Assembly (NCBI RefSeq): GCF_015687155.1
Contig: NZ_JADPQF010000002.1
Coordinates: 62,001 to 126,000 of the forward strand
Reading direction: 5' to 3'
DNA length: 64,000 nt
DNA from: Aliikangiella sp. G2MR2-5
Lineage (GTDB): Bacteria > Pseudomonadota > Gammaproteobacteria > Enterobacterales > Kangiellaceae
Each line of letters opens with the position of its first letter. The first letter of the stretch is position 1. Under the pieces are notes generated by a model that saw only the letters and a program-made list of their open reading frames with translations, made no database searches and was not told the DNA's origin. Below are positions 26,036 through 35,802 of this stretch, one piece after another. The position numbers and the translations under genes are program-made.

Positions 26036-26650
26036 TTAAAACCAGCTATCAACCTTATCGTCCAACCTGGCTCGGCAACCTTTTAATTGAGCGTTATATC
26101 GGCTTGCCCTTTTTTTAACTTTAGCAGCTACTTTTTTAAGCCAGGGCTTTTTATTGTGTGTTTTCCTGGAATAACCTCCTCTACCCTCGTGATACGCGAG
26201 ATATTGACCGTAAGCATCCCATTTGGAAAGTTTTAGGCGCTTTTGACTTCCATCGGTGTACCAACCAATAAAGTCGATAGCATCCTCAAAATCATCTCGA
26301 TCGGCTCCCGAATTATCAGTTTGCTCCATATACTCTTCCCATGCAGGATCCTGTGCCTGAGCATAGCCATAAGCGCTCGAATCTCGTGGCAGGGGGATAA
26401 ATCCTAAAAACCAGTCCCTTTCAGGCTGTGCATCATCGATAAAACGCGACTCCTGATGCATGATTGCCATCATGACAAATATAGGAGTTCCCCATTTGTG
26501 CTGTGCATCACGCGCAGCTTCATACCAGTCAGTTTCTCCCAGAAAGATATCGCAGATGTTATCCGGGTTAGAAGGCCTGTAAGCCGCACAACTAGTGATC
26601 AGCGCAGTGAGGATTAACACCGTTAAGGATTTTGAGAAGTGATGATGCAT
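26036..26650 (-). CDS. SLT-like (lytic-transglycosylase-type) lipoprotein
   Basis: A 204-residue lipoprotein with lipobox ITSC (Cys21). The lysozyme-like core has a catalytic glutamate in IMHQESRF (Glu67), followed by AYGYAQA and YLAYHEGRGGY, the usual substrate-cleft segments of soluble lytic transglycosylases. The C-terminus is basic (KKVAAKVKKRASRY). By family it would cleave glycan strands of peptidoglycan from the outer membrane. It lies 32 nt upstream of the PlsB-like gene on the same strand, so the two may be cotranscribed, and is divergent from murI. Confidence 0.8.
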   Translation of the reverse strand: MHHHFSKSLTVLILTALITSCAAYRPSNPDNICDIFLGETDWYEAARDAQHKWGTPIFVMMAIMHQESRFIDDAQPERDWFLGFIPLPRDSSAYGYAQAQDPAWEEYMEQTDNSGADRDDFEDAIDFIGWYTDGSQKRLKLSKWDAYGQYLAYHEGRGGYSRKTHNKKPWLKKVAAKVKKRASRYNAQLKGCRARLDDKVDSWF

Positions 26651-26735
26651 AGCCTGATTGAAATAGTTGTAAAGATCATTCTCATCATCATACCAAAGGA
26701 ATGGCTCAGAATTAAATTTCTAGTTTATAATCGAG

Positions 26736-27551
26736 ATGCACTTATTTGTTATTAGCTATTGGAGCAAGTTTATTAGCAGTCTACCTATAGGTATATTCGA
26801 CTCTGGCGTCGGCGGGCTTAGCGTTTTAAAAGCTATCCGCGAGATAATGCCTAACGAGAATTTGATTTATCTGGCGGATAGTTTACATACGCCATATGGT
26901 GAGAAGTCTGCCGGCTTTATTGAACAAAGAGTACATCATATCGCCGATTACCTTCTATCACTGGAAGTTAAGGCGATAGTAATTGCATGCAATACTGCCA
27001 CAGCTGCAGGAGTTCACTCTCTGCGAAAAAATCTCGACCTGCCGATCATTGGGCTAGAACCGGCTTTAAAGCCGGCGACCGAATTTAGCAGCAGAGAAAA
27101 AGTCGGCGTATTGGCCACCCAGGCAACCCTGGACAGTGAAAAGTATCTGACACTAAAGCAACGCTTTCTACCCAGGGTCGATATTATAGAAAAGGCCTCT
27201 CACCTGTTTGTCAATCTGGTTGAAACAGCCCCTCAAATAGGAAAAGCAGAAATGGCGCTTATTGCCGAAGAGCTGAATCCTTTTGTGGAGGCAAAAGTCG
27301 ACGCATTAGTGTTAGGTTGTACTCATTATCCATTTCTAACAGAAGCAATTAAAGAGATCGTTGGTGAAGAAGTCACTTTGTTTGAAAGCGCACTACCTGT
27401 TGCCAAAGAAGTTCAGCGTAGAATTGAAGGACAACGTAATCAATCCGACGTCAAAGGAAAAGTAAGTTATTACTCAAGTGCTCCGGATAAGGCCAAGGGT
27501 AAGTTTGAAAGCTTGCTTGGAGAAAAAATCGATTTGCTTAAATTCGAATAG
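26736..27551 (+). CDS. murI: Glutamate racemase MurI
   Basis: A 271-residue enzyme that makes D-glutamate for peptidoglycan. The opening is PIGIFDSGVGGLSVLK, and the two catalytic cysteines are in ACNTAT (Cys85) and GCTHYP (Cys195). The ATG at 26736 adds ~16 residues before the usual start point and no good ribosome-binding site precedes it, but no nearer in-frame ATG, GTG or TTG is available. It is divergent from the SLT-like lipoprotein, so two cell-wall genes share one promoter region of about 85 bp. Confidence 0.95.
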   Translation: MHLFVISYWSKFISSLPIGIFDSGVGGLSVLKAIREIMPNENLIYLADSLHTPYGEKSAGFIEQRVHHIADYLLSLEVKAIVIACNTATAAGVHSLRKNLDLPIIGLEPALKPATEFSSREKVGVLATQATLDSEKYLTLKQRFLPRVDIIEKASHLFVNLVETAPQIGKAEMALIAEELNPFVEAKVDALVLGCTHYPFLTEAIKEIVGEEVTLFESALPVAKEVQRRIEGQRNQSDVKGKVSYYSSAPDKAKGKFESLLGEKIDLLKFE

Positions 27552-27582
27552 GTTCGGGCGCTTAAACGCTGGTTGCCGAATT

Positions 27583-27612
27583 AGGGTTAACCAGCGCTCG
27601 CTGATTAACCCT
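27583..27612. terminator. Bidirectional terminator hairpin between murI and ettA
   Basis: A near-perfect 30-nt palindrome (AGGGTTAA-C-CAGCG-CT-CGCTG-A-TTAACCCT) lies between the convergent stops of murI and ettA and is followed by TTCAGCTTT. An alternative stem CGCTGGTT/AACCAGCG overlaps its left arm. Confidence 0.65.
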
Positions 27613-27619
27613 TTCAGCT

Positions 27620-29284
27620 TTAGCCTATTTTACGATATTTAATTCGTGTCGGCGTATCAGCATCCGCCCCCAGACGGCGTTTACGATCAGCTTCATAGTC
27701 CGCATAGTTTCCTTCAAACCAGACAGTTTTACTATCTCCTTCAAATGCCAGAATGTGCGTCGCCACTCGATCCAGGAACCAGCGGTCATGAGAAATCACG
27801 ACGGCACATCCCGGGAACTGAAGTAAAGCTTCCTCCAGTGCCCTAAGTGTTTCAACATCCAGATCATTGGTGGGCTCATCAAGTAGTAACAGATTTCCGC
27901 CACTGCGAAGTAGCTTGGCGAGGTGAACCCGGTTTCTTTCACCCCCGGATAGATCTTTAATAAACTTTTGCTGATCCCCGCCCTTAAAGTTGAAGCGGCC
28001 TACATACTGTCGTGACGGCACCTGATAGTTACCGACGATAATTGTGTCCGAGTCATCAGAAATTTCCTGCCACACTGTTTTATTACCATCGAGAGCATCT
28101 CGCGATTGATCGACATAAGCAATTTCTACTGTTTCACCGACAACCAACTCACCGGCATCAGGCTTTTCCTGACCAACTAACATTTTAAACAAAGTAGACT
28201 TACCTGCACCATTTGGCCCAATAATTCCGACGATACCACCCTGAGGCAGGCGGAAATTCAGATCTTCAACCAGACATTTATCACCGAAGCTTTTCTGTAT
28301 ATGGTTGGCTTCAATAACCTGAGTACCAAGTCTTGGTCCCGGCGGGATATACAGCTCGCGGGTCTCATTACGCTTCTGGTACTCTTGAGATGAAAGTTCT
28401 TCAAACCTGGCCATACGGGCTTTACTCTTAGCCTGACGACCTTTAGGGTTAGAACGAACCCACTCCAACTCTTCTTTCATCGACTTAATACGTGCAGTTT
28501 CACGCTTTTCTTCAATTTCAAGACGTTTTTCTTTCTGCTCCAGCCAGGAAGAATAGTTTCCTTCCCACGGAATACCTTCGCCACGATCCAACTCGAGGAT
28601 CCAGCCAGCAACATTATCCAGAAAATAGCGATCATGGGTAATGGCGACAACAGTTCCTTTGAAATCCTGCAAAAAGCGTTCTAGCCAGGCAACCGACTCA
28701 GCATCTAGATGGTTGGTTGGCTCGTCAAGAAGGAGCATGTCTGGCTTAGATAGCAACAACTTACATAAGGCGACTCGGCGCTTTTCACCGCCGGACAAGT
28801 GCTTAACTTCTGCGTCCCATGGCGGCAAGCGTAACGCCTCTGCCGCTTTATCTAACATTCGATCGATTTCCCAACCACCTGCCGCATCAATTTTATCCTG
28901 CAGTTCAGCCTGCTCTTTTAGCAGCGCATCAAAGTCGGCGTCGGGATCAGCAAAAGCATTACTCACTTCGTCGAAACGCTTTAAAACGGCTTTGATTTCG
29001 CCGACACCTTCTTCAACATTCCCTCTAACATCTTTGCTTTCATCCAGTTGAGGTTCTTGCGGTAAATAGCCGATATTGATCCCTTTTAAAGGAACTGCTT
29101 CGCCTTCAAACTCGGTATCGACACCCGCCATAATTCTTAACAGAGTCGACTTACCTGCACCGTTTAATCCCAGAACGCCAATTTTGGCTCCGGGGAAAAA
29201 ACTCAGGGATATATTTTTGAGGATGGTTTTCTGAGGCGGAACAATTTTGCTGACCCGACTCATTGAATAAATGTATTGCGCCAT
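27620..29284 (-). CDS. ettA: Energy-dependent translational throttle protein EttA (ABC-F)
   Basis: 554 residues, the standard EttA length. It has two ABC nucleotide-binding domains without membrane segments (Walker [10 protein letters not shown] and GPNGAGKST; signatures [15 protein letters not shown] and [15 protein letters not shown]; Walker [13 protein letters not shown] and [12 protein letters not shown]), joined by a charged linker, and opens MAQYIYSM as EttA does. EttA binds the ribosomal E site and gates the first peptide bond according to ATP/ADP level. Confidence 0.96.
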   Translation of the reverse strand: MAQYIYSMSRVSKIVPPQKTILKNISLSFFPGAKIGVLGLNGAGKSTLLRIMAGVDTEFEGEAVPLKGINIGYLPQEPQLDESKDVRGNVEEGVGEIKAVLKRFDEVSNAFADPDADFDALLKEQAELQDKIDAAGGWEIDRMLDKAAEALRLPPWDAEVKHLSGGEKRRVALCKLLLSKPDMLLLDEPTNHLDAESVAWLERFLQDFKGTVVAITHDRYFLDNVAGWILELDRGEGIPWEGNYSSWLEQKEKRLEIEEKRETARIKSMKEELEWVRSNPKGRQAKSKARMARFEELSSQEYQKRNETRELYIPPGPRLGTQVIEANHIQKSFGDKCLVEDLNFRLPQGGIVGIIGPNGAGKSTLFKMLVGQEKPDAGELVVGETVEIAYVDQSRDALDGNKTVWQEISDDSDTIIVGNYQVPSRQYVGRFNFKGGDQQKFIKDLSGGERNRVHLAKLLRSGGNLLLLDEPTNDLDVETLRALEEALLQFPGCAVVISHDRWFLDRVATHILAFEGDSKTVWFEGNYADYEADRKRRLGADADTPTRIKYRKIG

Positions 29285-29420
29285 AACGCGATTACCTATA
29301 TCTCTTTATTGGTTGATTTTTCATGCTCAAATACAAATGTATGAGCCTCTTGTTAGTTCTCAATATTTGTCAGACAATGAGGCCACCGCAAATATCAATT
29401 GAAGACCTACCATTAAAATC

Positions 29421-31235
29421 ATGAAGCGAACTCACTCCAATTTATCCTTGATTTGTCTTTCATTCTGCTCTGCAGCTCGCTCATCGGCGCTGCGACTGAT
29501 TATCACAAGCCTGTTACTTGCAAGCAACCAGCTTTGGGCACAACCGAGTGACTTTCAGCCCAGGTTAGAAGCTGACGCATCTGACCCGAAGAGTTTACAT
29601 TCAGGCCAAACCACAAGTGATCAGTCAGAAATAATACAACAAATTTACCAGCTTGTAGATGACAGAAACCCGGATTTAGAGTTTTTTGCCAAGGTGCTTC
29701 AAAGCAAAGACATACATGTCGTAAATTCGGCTATTGTCGGATTAGGAAGAATTGGCGGCAAAGCAGTCATCTCCTCGCTGATACCTTTTCTAAAAGATGA
29801 CAACCCAATATTGAGACAGCATGCCGCATTTGCACTCGGACTAACAGCTAATAAAGAGTCAGCCCATTACTTATGGCAACGACTGGAAGAAGAAAATGAC
29901 GATCTGGTGAAACATGAAATTTATCTAGGTTTAGGAAATCTTGGGCAGAATAATTTAGTTAGCCGAATGCTGAAACGATTGACTCAGGAAAAATCAAGAA
30001 CGGCACAAGCTTCCTTGTTTCAGGGGCTGGCCATTGCACTGACATTTCACCGGGAGCTGGTGGATGACTATGCGACAATAGATTACCAGCGATTATTATC
30101 GCTATTTGCTGTCGGAGACGATTTAGCCGCCAGAGTCGGTTATTTTCTGAGCCGAATTCCGGGTATAGAGAAACGTATTCAATCCGCGCAGTTAACCTCT
30201 TTAATCTCAAAACCCATGTCTCCGCTAGCCAGAAACGTTTTAAGCCGTTTAATTGGCAAAGTTAGTGCGGAAGATAAAACTCAAAACAGAGAACTCCTTG
30301 CCTGGTTAATTGAACAGACAGAGAACGGCAATTTAAACGAAAGAATTGCAGCCATTGGCGCGATGAGAAATATGCTAGATATTCCGCAAGCCCTGATTCA
30401 GTTAGGTAAATTGCAAGCGTCAGAACATCCGCTTATCGCGCAAACAGCGCTAAATGTCCTCGCAAGTTCAGAACAAAAAGATGCCAACCTTATTTCCCTG
30501 TTTAAAAACCAATTAAAAAGTGAGCAGGACGCTATGGTTGTCGAAGCTTTGAAAGGACTGGTTAAAAGGCAAACGAAAAATGAGATGAGCTGGGTTGTTA
30601 AGCTATTCAAGCATCCGTCCGCCTATGTAAAAATTCAGTTACTAACACTTTTAAATAATAAAAAAGAAGAAGATTTTTCCAATCTTATTCAGTTTTTTAG
30701 TGGAGATCCGGATCCTCGAGTGAGTAAGTTTGCCAAAAGTTTGCTCGCAAAAGAAGAAGAAAAGCCGGAGAGCCGTGCCGACTCACCCTCTTTTGCCCAG
30801 GTCAAACAGGTCATTGGTAAAAAAGTTACCCTGAGTACCACTGCAGGCGATTTTACGATTGAACTACTCGCTGACGCACCTTATACCGCCTGGCATTTTG
30901 TTAACAATGCGAAAGAGGGACACTTCAATAACAGTTACTTTAGCCGGGTTATCGGAAACTTCGTAGCCCAGGGAGGAGACACCATCGGAAATGGAAATGG
31001 CTCCAGTGGAAAAACGATTAGAGAAGAGATCAGCTTCCTCAAGCATGAGCCAATGACCGTAGCAATGGCAACCTCTGGAAAAGACACAGCGACATCCCAG
31101 TTCTACATCAACACAGCCAGAAATCTGCATCTTGATCGTAATTACAGTATTTTCGGAAAAATCGTAGACGGCCAGGATGTCGTTTATCGAATGATTCATG
31201 GCACAATGGTGAAATCAGTAACAGTCACCAATTAA
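29421..31235 (+). CDS. Exported HEAT-repeat / cyclophilin-type peptidyl-prolyl isomerase fusion
   Basis: 604 residues. A signal peptide (~20-40) is followed by HEAT-like helical repeats over ~60-440 (VVNSAIVGLGRIGGKAVISSLIPFL is one unit). Residues ~460-604 form a cyclophilin domain (FSRVIGNFVAQGGD with the catalytic-type Arg, then SQFYIN). Periplasmic cyclophilins speed Xaa-Pro isomerisation during folding; the HEAT array probably acts as a client- or partner-binding scaffold. The domain pairing is uncommon in Proteobacteria as far as I know. The gene is monocistronic, divergent from ettA. Confidence 0.87.
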   Translation: MKRTHSNLSLICLSFCSAARSSALRLIITSLLLASNQLWAQPSDFQPRLEADASDPKSLHSGQTTSDQSEIIQQIYQLVDDRNPDLEFFAKVLQSKDIHVVNSAIVGLGRIGGKAVISSLIPFLKDDNPILRQHAAFALGLTANKESAHYLWQRLEEENDDLVKHEIYLGLGNLGQNNLVSRMLKRLTQEKSRTAQASLFQGLAIALTFHRELVDDYATIDYQRLLSLFAVGDDLAARVGYFLSRIPGIEKRIQSAQLTSLISKPMSPLARNVLSRLIGKVSAEDKTQNRELLAWLIEQTENGNLNERIAAIGAMRNMLDIPQALIQLGKLQASEHPLIAQTALNVLASSEQKDANLISLFKNQLKSEQDAMVVEALKGLVKRQTKNEMSWVVKLFKHPSAYVKIQLLTLLNNKKEEDFSNLIQFFSGDPDPRVSKFAKSLLAKEEEKPESRADSPSFAQVKQVIGKKVTLSTTAGDFTIELLADAPYTAWHFVNNAKEGHFNNSYFSRVIGNFVAQGGDTIGNGNGSSGKTIREEISFLKHEPMTVAMATSGKDTATSQFYINTARNLHLDRNYSIFGKIVDGQDVVYRMIHGTMVKSVTVTN

Positions 31236-31293
31236 GATAGTGACCATCTGACTGTCGAGCAGCGATTAATAATCGACTATTCAGTTACCAATC

Positions 31294-31323
31294 TAGTCGG
31301 TAATCAATTAGTCGGTAATCAAT
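31294..31323. repeat. 15-bp tandem duplication
   Basis: TAGTCGGTAATCAAT occurs twice head to tail in the spacer between the cyclophilin gene and the RND gene. It looks like a recent slippage duplication. Confidence 0.8.
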
Positions 31324-31337
31324 AACTCGTTCTAACT

Positions 31338-31372
31338 TACTCGACCTTGTTCATAGAAAATAAGGTCGAGTA
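31338..31372. terminator. Hairpin between convergent genes
   Basis: A perfect 11-bp stem, TACTCGACCTT pairing with AAGGTCGAGTA, with a 13-nt loop, lies between the convergent cyclophilin and RND genes. The T-run is weak on both strands. Confidence 0.5.
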
Positions 31373-31388
31373 GAGTTTCAAATAACGT

Positions 31389-34300
31389 CTATGCGGTGGC
31401 TTCAGGCCTTTCTACCTGGTAAAAGATAGAATAAAGAACCGGAACGATACCTAAAGTCAAAACAGTTCCGACGCCAAGACCAAATGCGATAACGTTAGCC
31501 ATACCATAGAACAAAGGATCCTGCGAAATAATCAGCGGGAGTAGTCCCAGCATGGTTGTTATTGTGGTCATGGTAATTGGTCGTAAGCGAGTGATACAGG
31601 AATCAACGATAGCATCAAATGGCTTTTTGCCCGCAGCAATTTCTAGTTCAAAACGATCAATTAAGACAATCGCATTATTTACAATAATGCCCGCCAGACT
31701 ATAGAGTCCCAGTGTCACCATAAAGCCAAATGGCGCGTTCATCACCAGCAAGCCAACGACAGCCCCGATAAAAGAAAGGGGAATGGTCATGACTATAATT
31801 AGCGGCTTTCTAAAAGAATTAAACTGAGCCACCAGTAAAATAATGATTGCACCAATAACCAGAGGCATATTTGCACTCAGTGCTTGTTGAGCTTCAGCGG
31901 ACTGAACAATGACACCATCATATTCTATCTGATGATTAACCGGTAAATCCGTTTTTAACTCTTCTAGCCTGGCATTTACAACACTTTTCAGATCTTCTGC
32001 AGTCATCGCTGTGTTTCTGGCTTCAATCGAAATCGTTCTGAACATGTTCTCGCGCTGAATTTTTGCGTATTGATTGTCAGGCTCAAAATCGGCTATTTGA
32101 AATAAGGGAATGGCAACTCCTCTTGTCTCAGAGTAAACACCAATTGTTCGCAATCGGTCAAGATTAAAACGCTCCGCTACTTCAGCACGAAAAATGATCG
32201 GAATGATATCATCCTGTTCTCGATACTCAGTGATAGCCGCACCACTAAAATAACCTTCCAGGGCTTGTGCTATATCCTGCGAGGTCACACCTGCACGACG
32301 TGCTCGTTTTTGATCAACTTTTACCACAACATTGGTAATAATCTGTTCCCAATCCTGTCTAATATCGATAGTTCCCGGAATTTGATGGAACATATCTACA
32401 ATTTGCTCCGCTTTAGCATAAAGAATATCAGCATCGGGCCCTTTGACCTGAATCTGCAAAACACTGGAGTCAGACGGACCAAGAAACATTTTTTTCACTC
32501 GAACAAATATATCGGGAAACTGCTCCATTAGATTTCGATAAAGCTTGTCAATCAACGGACCGATATTCGCTGTATTATTCAAATTCAGAACAATAAAACC
32601 TTTATTGTCAGCCGGATCATCAGGTGAAAGCGAAAGCACAAATCGCGGCCCTCCAAAGCCTACGTATCCAGAATAGCTTTCAATTTCGGGAAACATTTGT
32701 TTATTTTCAATAAACTGAAATATTTTTCTCATGGTGGCATCAGTTTGTCTGGCGGAGACATCTGCAGGCAGGTCAACATTAATCAATATTTGCATCCGAT
32801 CGGAGTCTGGAAAAAACTGATTTGGTACAAACTTCATCGAATAAAAAGAGGCAAACAATAGTAAAAACATCCCACTAACAAACATTAGTCGATGATGAAG
32901 AATCCAGAGCAGAAATTTCCGATATAGCAAATAGCCTCTCGCAGCGACCTTTTCTTCAATCTCATCACTACCTTCTTTGCTCAGATTATTCTTTGGTTGT
33001 CGTTCAACCTTAATAAAGAAGTAGCAAAGAGTTGGTGTAACGCAAAGCGCGAGAACCCAGCTGGAGAGTAAGGTAATTAAAATAACCAGTGAAATTGTTC
33101 GCGTATATTCACCTGCGACATGTTGCGCTAACATTAACGGTAAGAAAACCAATATTGTCGTCAGCGAAGAGCTAAATAACGGAATTGCCAACTCTTTGCC
33201 ACAGGACTTTAAGGCCTGCTCTCGGCTTTCTCCTTGCTCTAATCTGCGTTTAAAATCTTCTGCAATAACGATCCCGTTATCGACCAGCAACCCTAAAGAA
33301 ATAATCAGAGTCGCAAGACTCATTCTTTCCAGTGCAAGTCCACCAAATTGCATCAACGAAAGCGTAACCAGCATGACCAGAGGAACAATGGTTCCAACAA
33401 TCAAGCCTGTACGCATACCTAAAAACAGAACAACGACAACCAGAACAATAACAAGCGTTTGCAATACATTCATTGAAACGCCGTAAACAGTTTGTTTAAC
33501 CTGATCAGCCTGAAAAGTCGCATAGTCGAGCTGGTATCCGATAGGTAAGGTATTTTCTACCTCAGAGACTTTCTCAACAACTCTGGGAGAAAACTCCAGC
33601 ACGTTATATCCTGGCAACATGGATATCGCAAAAATGACCGATTGTTTTCCATTGAAATAAGCCAGTCTCTGTGGAGGGTCGACATAGTCACGACGTATTT
33701 CAACAATATCTTTCAGGGGAATAACATCCTGGCTCCCAGGAATAGCAATAAGCGTGTTGCCAATATCATCGACACTATCAAAGTTGCCAGTAGGCTCCAC
33801 AACATAAGCTTTCTTCCCGGTATCAACCTGGCCTCCTGGACGTACAATGTTCTGTGTTTGTAGTGCAGAAATGATTGCTTTGGGTGGAATACCCAGTTGT
33901 GCCAGACGAGCATTGGAAACTTCCAGAAAGATCCTTTCGTCCTGAACGCCTAAAATATCAACTTTTTTTGTTCCTTCAACTGTATAAAGAGTATCACGGA
34001 CGTGTTTGGAAATATCGAACATCTGACTCATTTCGAAGCCGTCAGCGGTCAGCGCCAATGTAATCACCGACACATCACCAAACTCATCGTTGACAATGGG
34101 CTTATGAGTACCCTCAGGCAATTGAGATTCAGCCGCAGCCACTTTATTTCTTAAATTTTGCCAGATAGCATCCAGATTAAAATAGCGATCATAAACTTCG
34201 ACATGAATTAAAGACTGTCCTGTTGATGAGGTAGACCGGATCTTCTCGACCTCAGGAATTTTTCGAATTTCTTCTTCCAGCGTTTTTGTTATTAATTTTT

Positions 34301-34478
34301 CGACTCGCTCGGGAGACATCCCTGGAAAATGAGTATTGACCGTGGCCTCACGAATCGTGATGGTAGGATCTTCTTGTGATGGTAAAGTGAAGTAAGCAAC
34401 AATACCATTCACAAGAAGCAAGCCAACTAGCATAAAAACCAGTTTTCGATAATGAAAAGCTGTTTGGGTAAGATTCAT
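31389..34478 (-). CDS. RND efflux pump inner-membrane permease
   Basis: 1029 residues with the twelve-helix RND layout and two large periplasmic loops (opening helix MNLTQTAFHYRKLVFMLVGLLLVNG, porter segment TRKxLEEE-like KTLEEEIRKIPEVEKI, and the repeat of the fold from ~530). It should export drugs, solvents or lipidic compounds with proton motive force. The fourth-helix motif reads GLLVDNGIVIAED, so the aspartate pair of AcrB is here Asp-Asn. It is the second gene of an operon with the adaptor protein (33-nt gap). No outer-membrane factor is adjacent, so a TolC-like protein encoded elsewhere is presumed. Confidence 0.93.
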   Translation of the reverse strand: MNLTQTAFHYRKLVFMLVGLLLVNGIVAYFTLPSQEDPTITIREATVNTHFPGMSPERVEKLITKTLEEEIRKIPEVEKIRSTSSTGQSLIHVEVYDRYFNLDAIWQNLRNKVAAAESQLPEGTHKPIVNDEFGDVSVITLALTADGFEMSQMFDISKHVRDTLYTVEGTKKVDILGVQDERIFLEVSNARLAQLGIPPKAIISALQTQNIVRPGGQVDTGKKAYVVEPTGNFDSVDDIGNTLIAIPGSQDVIPLKDIVEIRRDYVDPPQRLAYFNGKQSVIFAISMLPGYNVLEFSPRVVEKVSEVENTLPIGYQLDYATFQADQVKQTVYGVSMNVLQTLVIVLVVVVLFLGMRTGLIVGTIVPLVMLVTLSLMQFGGLALERMSLATLIISLGLLVDNGIVIAEDFKRRLEQGESREQALKSCGKELAIPLFSSSLTTILVFLPLMLAQHVAGEYTRTISLVILITLLSSWVLALCVTPTLCYFFIKVERQPKNNLSKEGSDEIEEKVAARGYLLYRKFLLWILHHRLMFVSGMFLLLFASFYSMKFVPNQFFPDSDRMQILINVDLPADVSARQTDATMRKIFQFIENKQMFPEIESYSGYVGFGGPRFVLSLSPDDPADNKGFIVLNLNNTANIGPLIDKLYRNLMEQFPDIFVRVKKMFLGPSDSSVLQIQVKGPDADILYAKAEQIVDMFHQIPGTIDIRQDWEQIITNVVVKVDQKRARRAGVTSQDIAQALEGYFSGAAITEYREQDDIIPIIFRAEVAERFNLDRLRTIGVYSETRGVAIPLFQIADFEPDNQYAKIQRENMFRTISIEARNTAMTAEDLKSVVNARLEELKTDLPVNHQIEYDGVIVQSAEAQQALSANMPLVIGAIIILLVAQFNSFRKPLIIVMTIPLSFIGAVVGLLVMNAPFGFMVTLGLYSLAGIIVNNAIVLIDRFELEIAAGKKPFDAIVDSCITRLRPITMTTITTMLGLLPLIISQDPLFYGMANVIAFGLGVGTVLTLGIVPVLYSIFYQVERPEATA

Positions 34479-34511
34479 AGTAGTTTCTCTTTTTTAAGCC
34501 AGCGGATTAAA

Positions 34512-35612
34512 TTAATTAAATCGTTGAACAGAGTCATCGAGCAAAACTACTTTTTGTCCATCCCTTAAGAAAGCAACACCGGCTGTCGCTACAATATCTC
34601 CCGGCTGGACTCCGCTGGAAATAAAGATTTCGTTATTAATGATATTTTCTGTCTGTACCTCTCGTTTATTAACAATACCTTTATCCGGGTCATAAACGAA
34701 AACATATGAAGACTCATCAGTGCCTGCAGAAATTGCCGACACAGGAACTTTAATACTTTCTCCGGTATAGCCTGTGCGTCCCTGCCCCTCAAATGTGAAG
34801 TCAACTTCCGCAGTCATTCCTGCCCTGAGTCTTGGATCCTGCTCTTCCAGTGTTAAGGTCACCGGGAAAGCATTTGCAGCGACTGCCTTGCTTCCAATTT
34901 CCGCAATTTTTGCCGACAAACTTAATTCCCGATTTGCCGGAAAGCGAACTGGAAAAGATTTATTTCGAAGCAATAGCTGTACCAGATTTTCGGGAACAAG
35001 CACATTAACTTCCAACCCGTGCTCACCTTCTATTTCAAAAACGGTTTGACCAGCGGTAATTTGCTGGGAAGGCTCGACCTCTCGCTTGCTAATTTTACCG
35101 TCATAAGGCGCGATCAAAATGGTATCCTGCAAATCTTTGCGTGCGATATTTAATTGTGAAATAGAAACTTCCACTGCACTTTGTGCCGACTCATATACGG
35201 CCTTCGCATTATCGAACCCTGACTGTGAAACAAGTTTTTTCTTTACCAGTTCCTGATATCGCCTGAACTCATTTTCCGCTTCAGTCAAATTGGCTTTGGA
35301 TTGTTGAAGCTGTGCTTGAGCACCTTGCAGTATTAGTTCAAAGCTTCTCGTATCTAACATAGCTAGTGCATCGCCTTTCTTAACTGAATCTCCAAGATTA
35401 GCTAATACCTTGTCCACCTTTCCATTCAGTTGAAAGCTTAAGTTAGCGGCTTCTACCGCATCAAGACTTCCGGATAAACGTCGCACTTGTTCTAACCGAT
35501 AATTTTCTACCTTAATCCAGGCAATAGGACGAATAACCGGCTCCTTAACTTTCGGTTTATCGGTGCAGCTTGTGATAAGAAATAAAAGCAGGATGAAGAA
35601 AAAAGTACGCAT
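34512..35612 (-). CDS. RND efflux periplasmic adaptor (membrane fusion) lipoprotein
   Basis: 366 residues. A lipobox ITSC (Cys16) follows a short signal. The order is barrel-sandwich hybrid (LDAVEAANLSFQLNGKVDKVL), alpha-helical hairpin (~95-160, QAQLQQSKANLTEAENEFRRY), second lipoyl half (APYDGKISKREVEPSQ), then beta-barrel and membrane-proximal domains. Such proteins bridge the permease and an outer-membrane channel. First gene of the two-gene operon with the RND permease. Confidence 0.92.
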   Translation of the reverse strand: MRTFFFILLLFLITSCTDKPKVKEPVIRPIAWIKVENYRLEQVRRLSGSLDAVEAANLSFQLNGKVDKVLANLGDSVKKGDALAMLDTRSFELILQGAQAQLQQSKANLTEAENEFRRYQELVKKKLVSQSGFDNAKAVYESAQSAVEVSISQLNIARKDLQDTILIAPYDGKISKREVEPSQQITAGQTVFEIEGEHGLEVNVLVPENLVQLLLRNKSFPVRFPANRELSLSAKIAEIGSKAVAANAFPVTLTLEEQDPRLRAGMTAEVDFTFEGQGRTGYTGESIKVPVSAISAGTDESSYVFVYDPDKGIVNKREVQTENIINNEIFISSGVQPGDIVATAGVAFLRDGQKVVLLDDSVQRFN

Positions 35613-35802
35613 GATGAATATCCTTTTTATTTTTCGAATTGATTTGTACTACATCGATGAATCTAGAGACAGCCAACAATAATTAGTTAGCTTTCATTGT
35701 ACTCAGGTTTATCGGCTGAGTTAATAATAGATGATAATCTGTAAAATGCCTCATTGGGCCTGATTATGACAATTGCAATGCCATCTTTTGAGTAGCAGGA
35801 AA

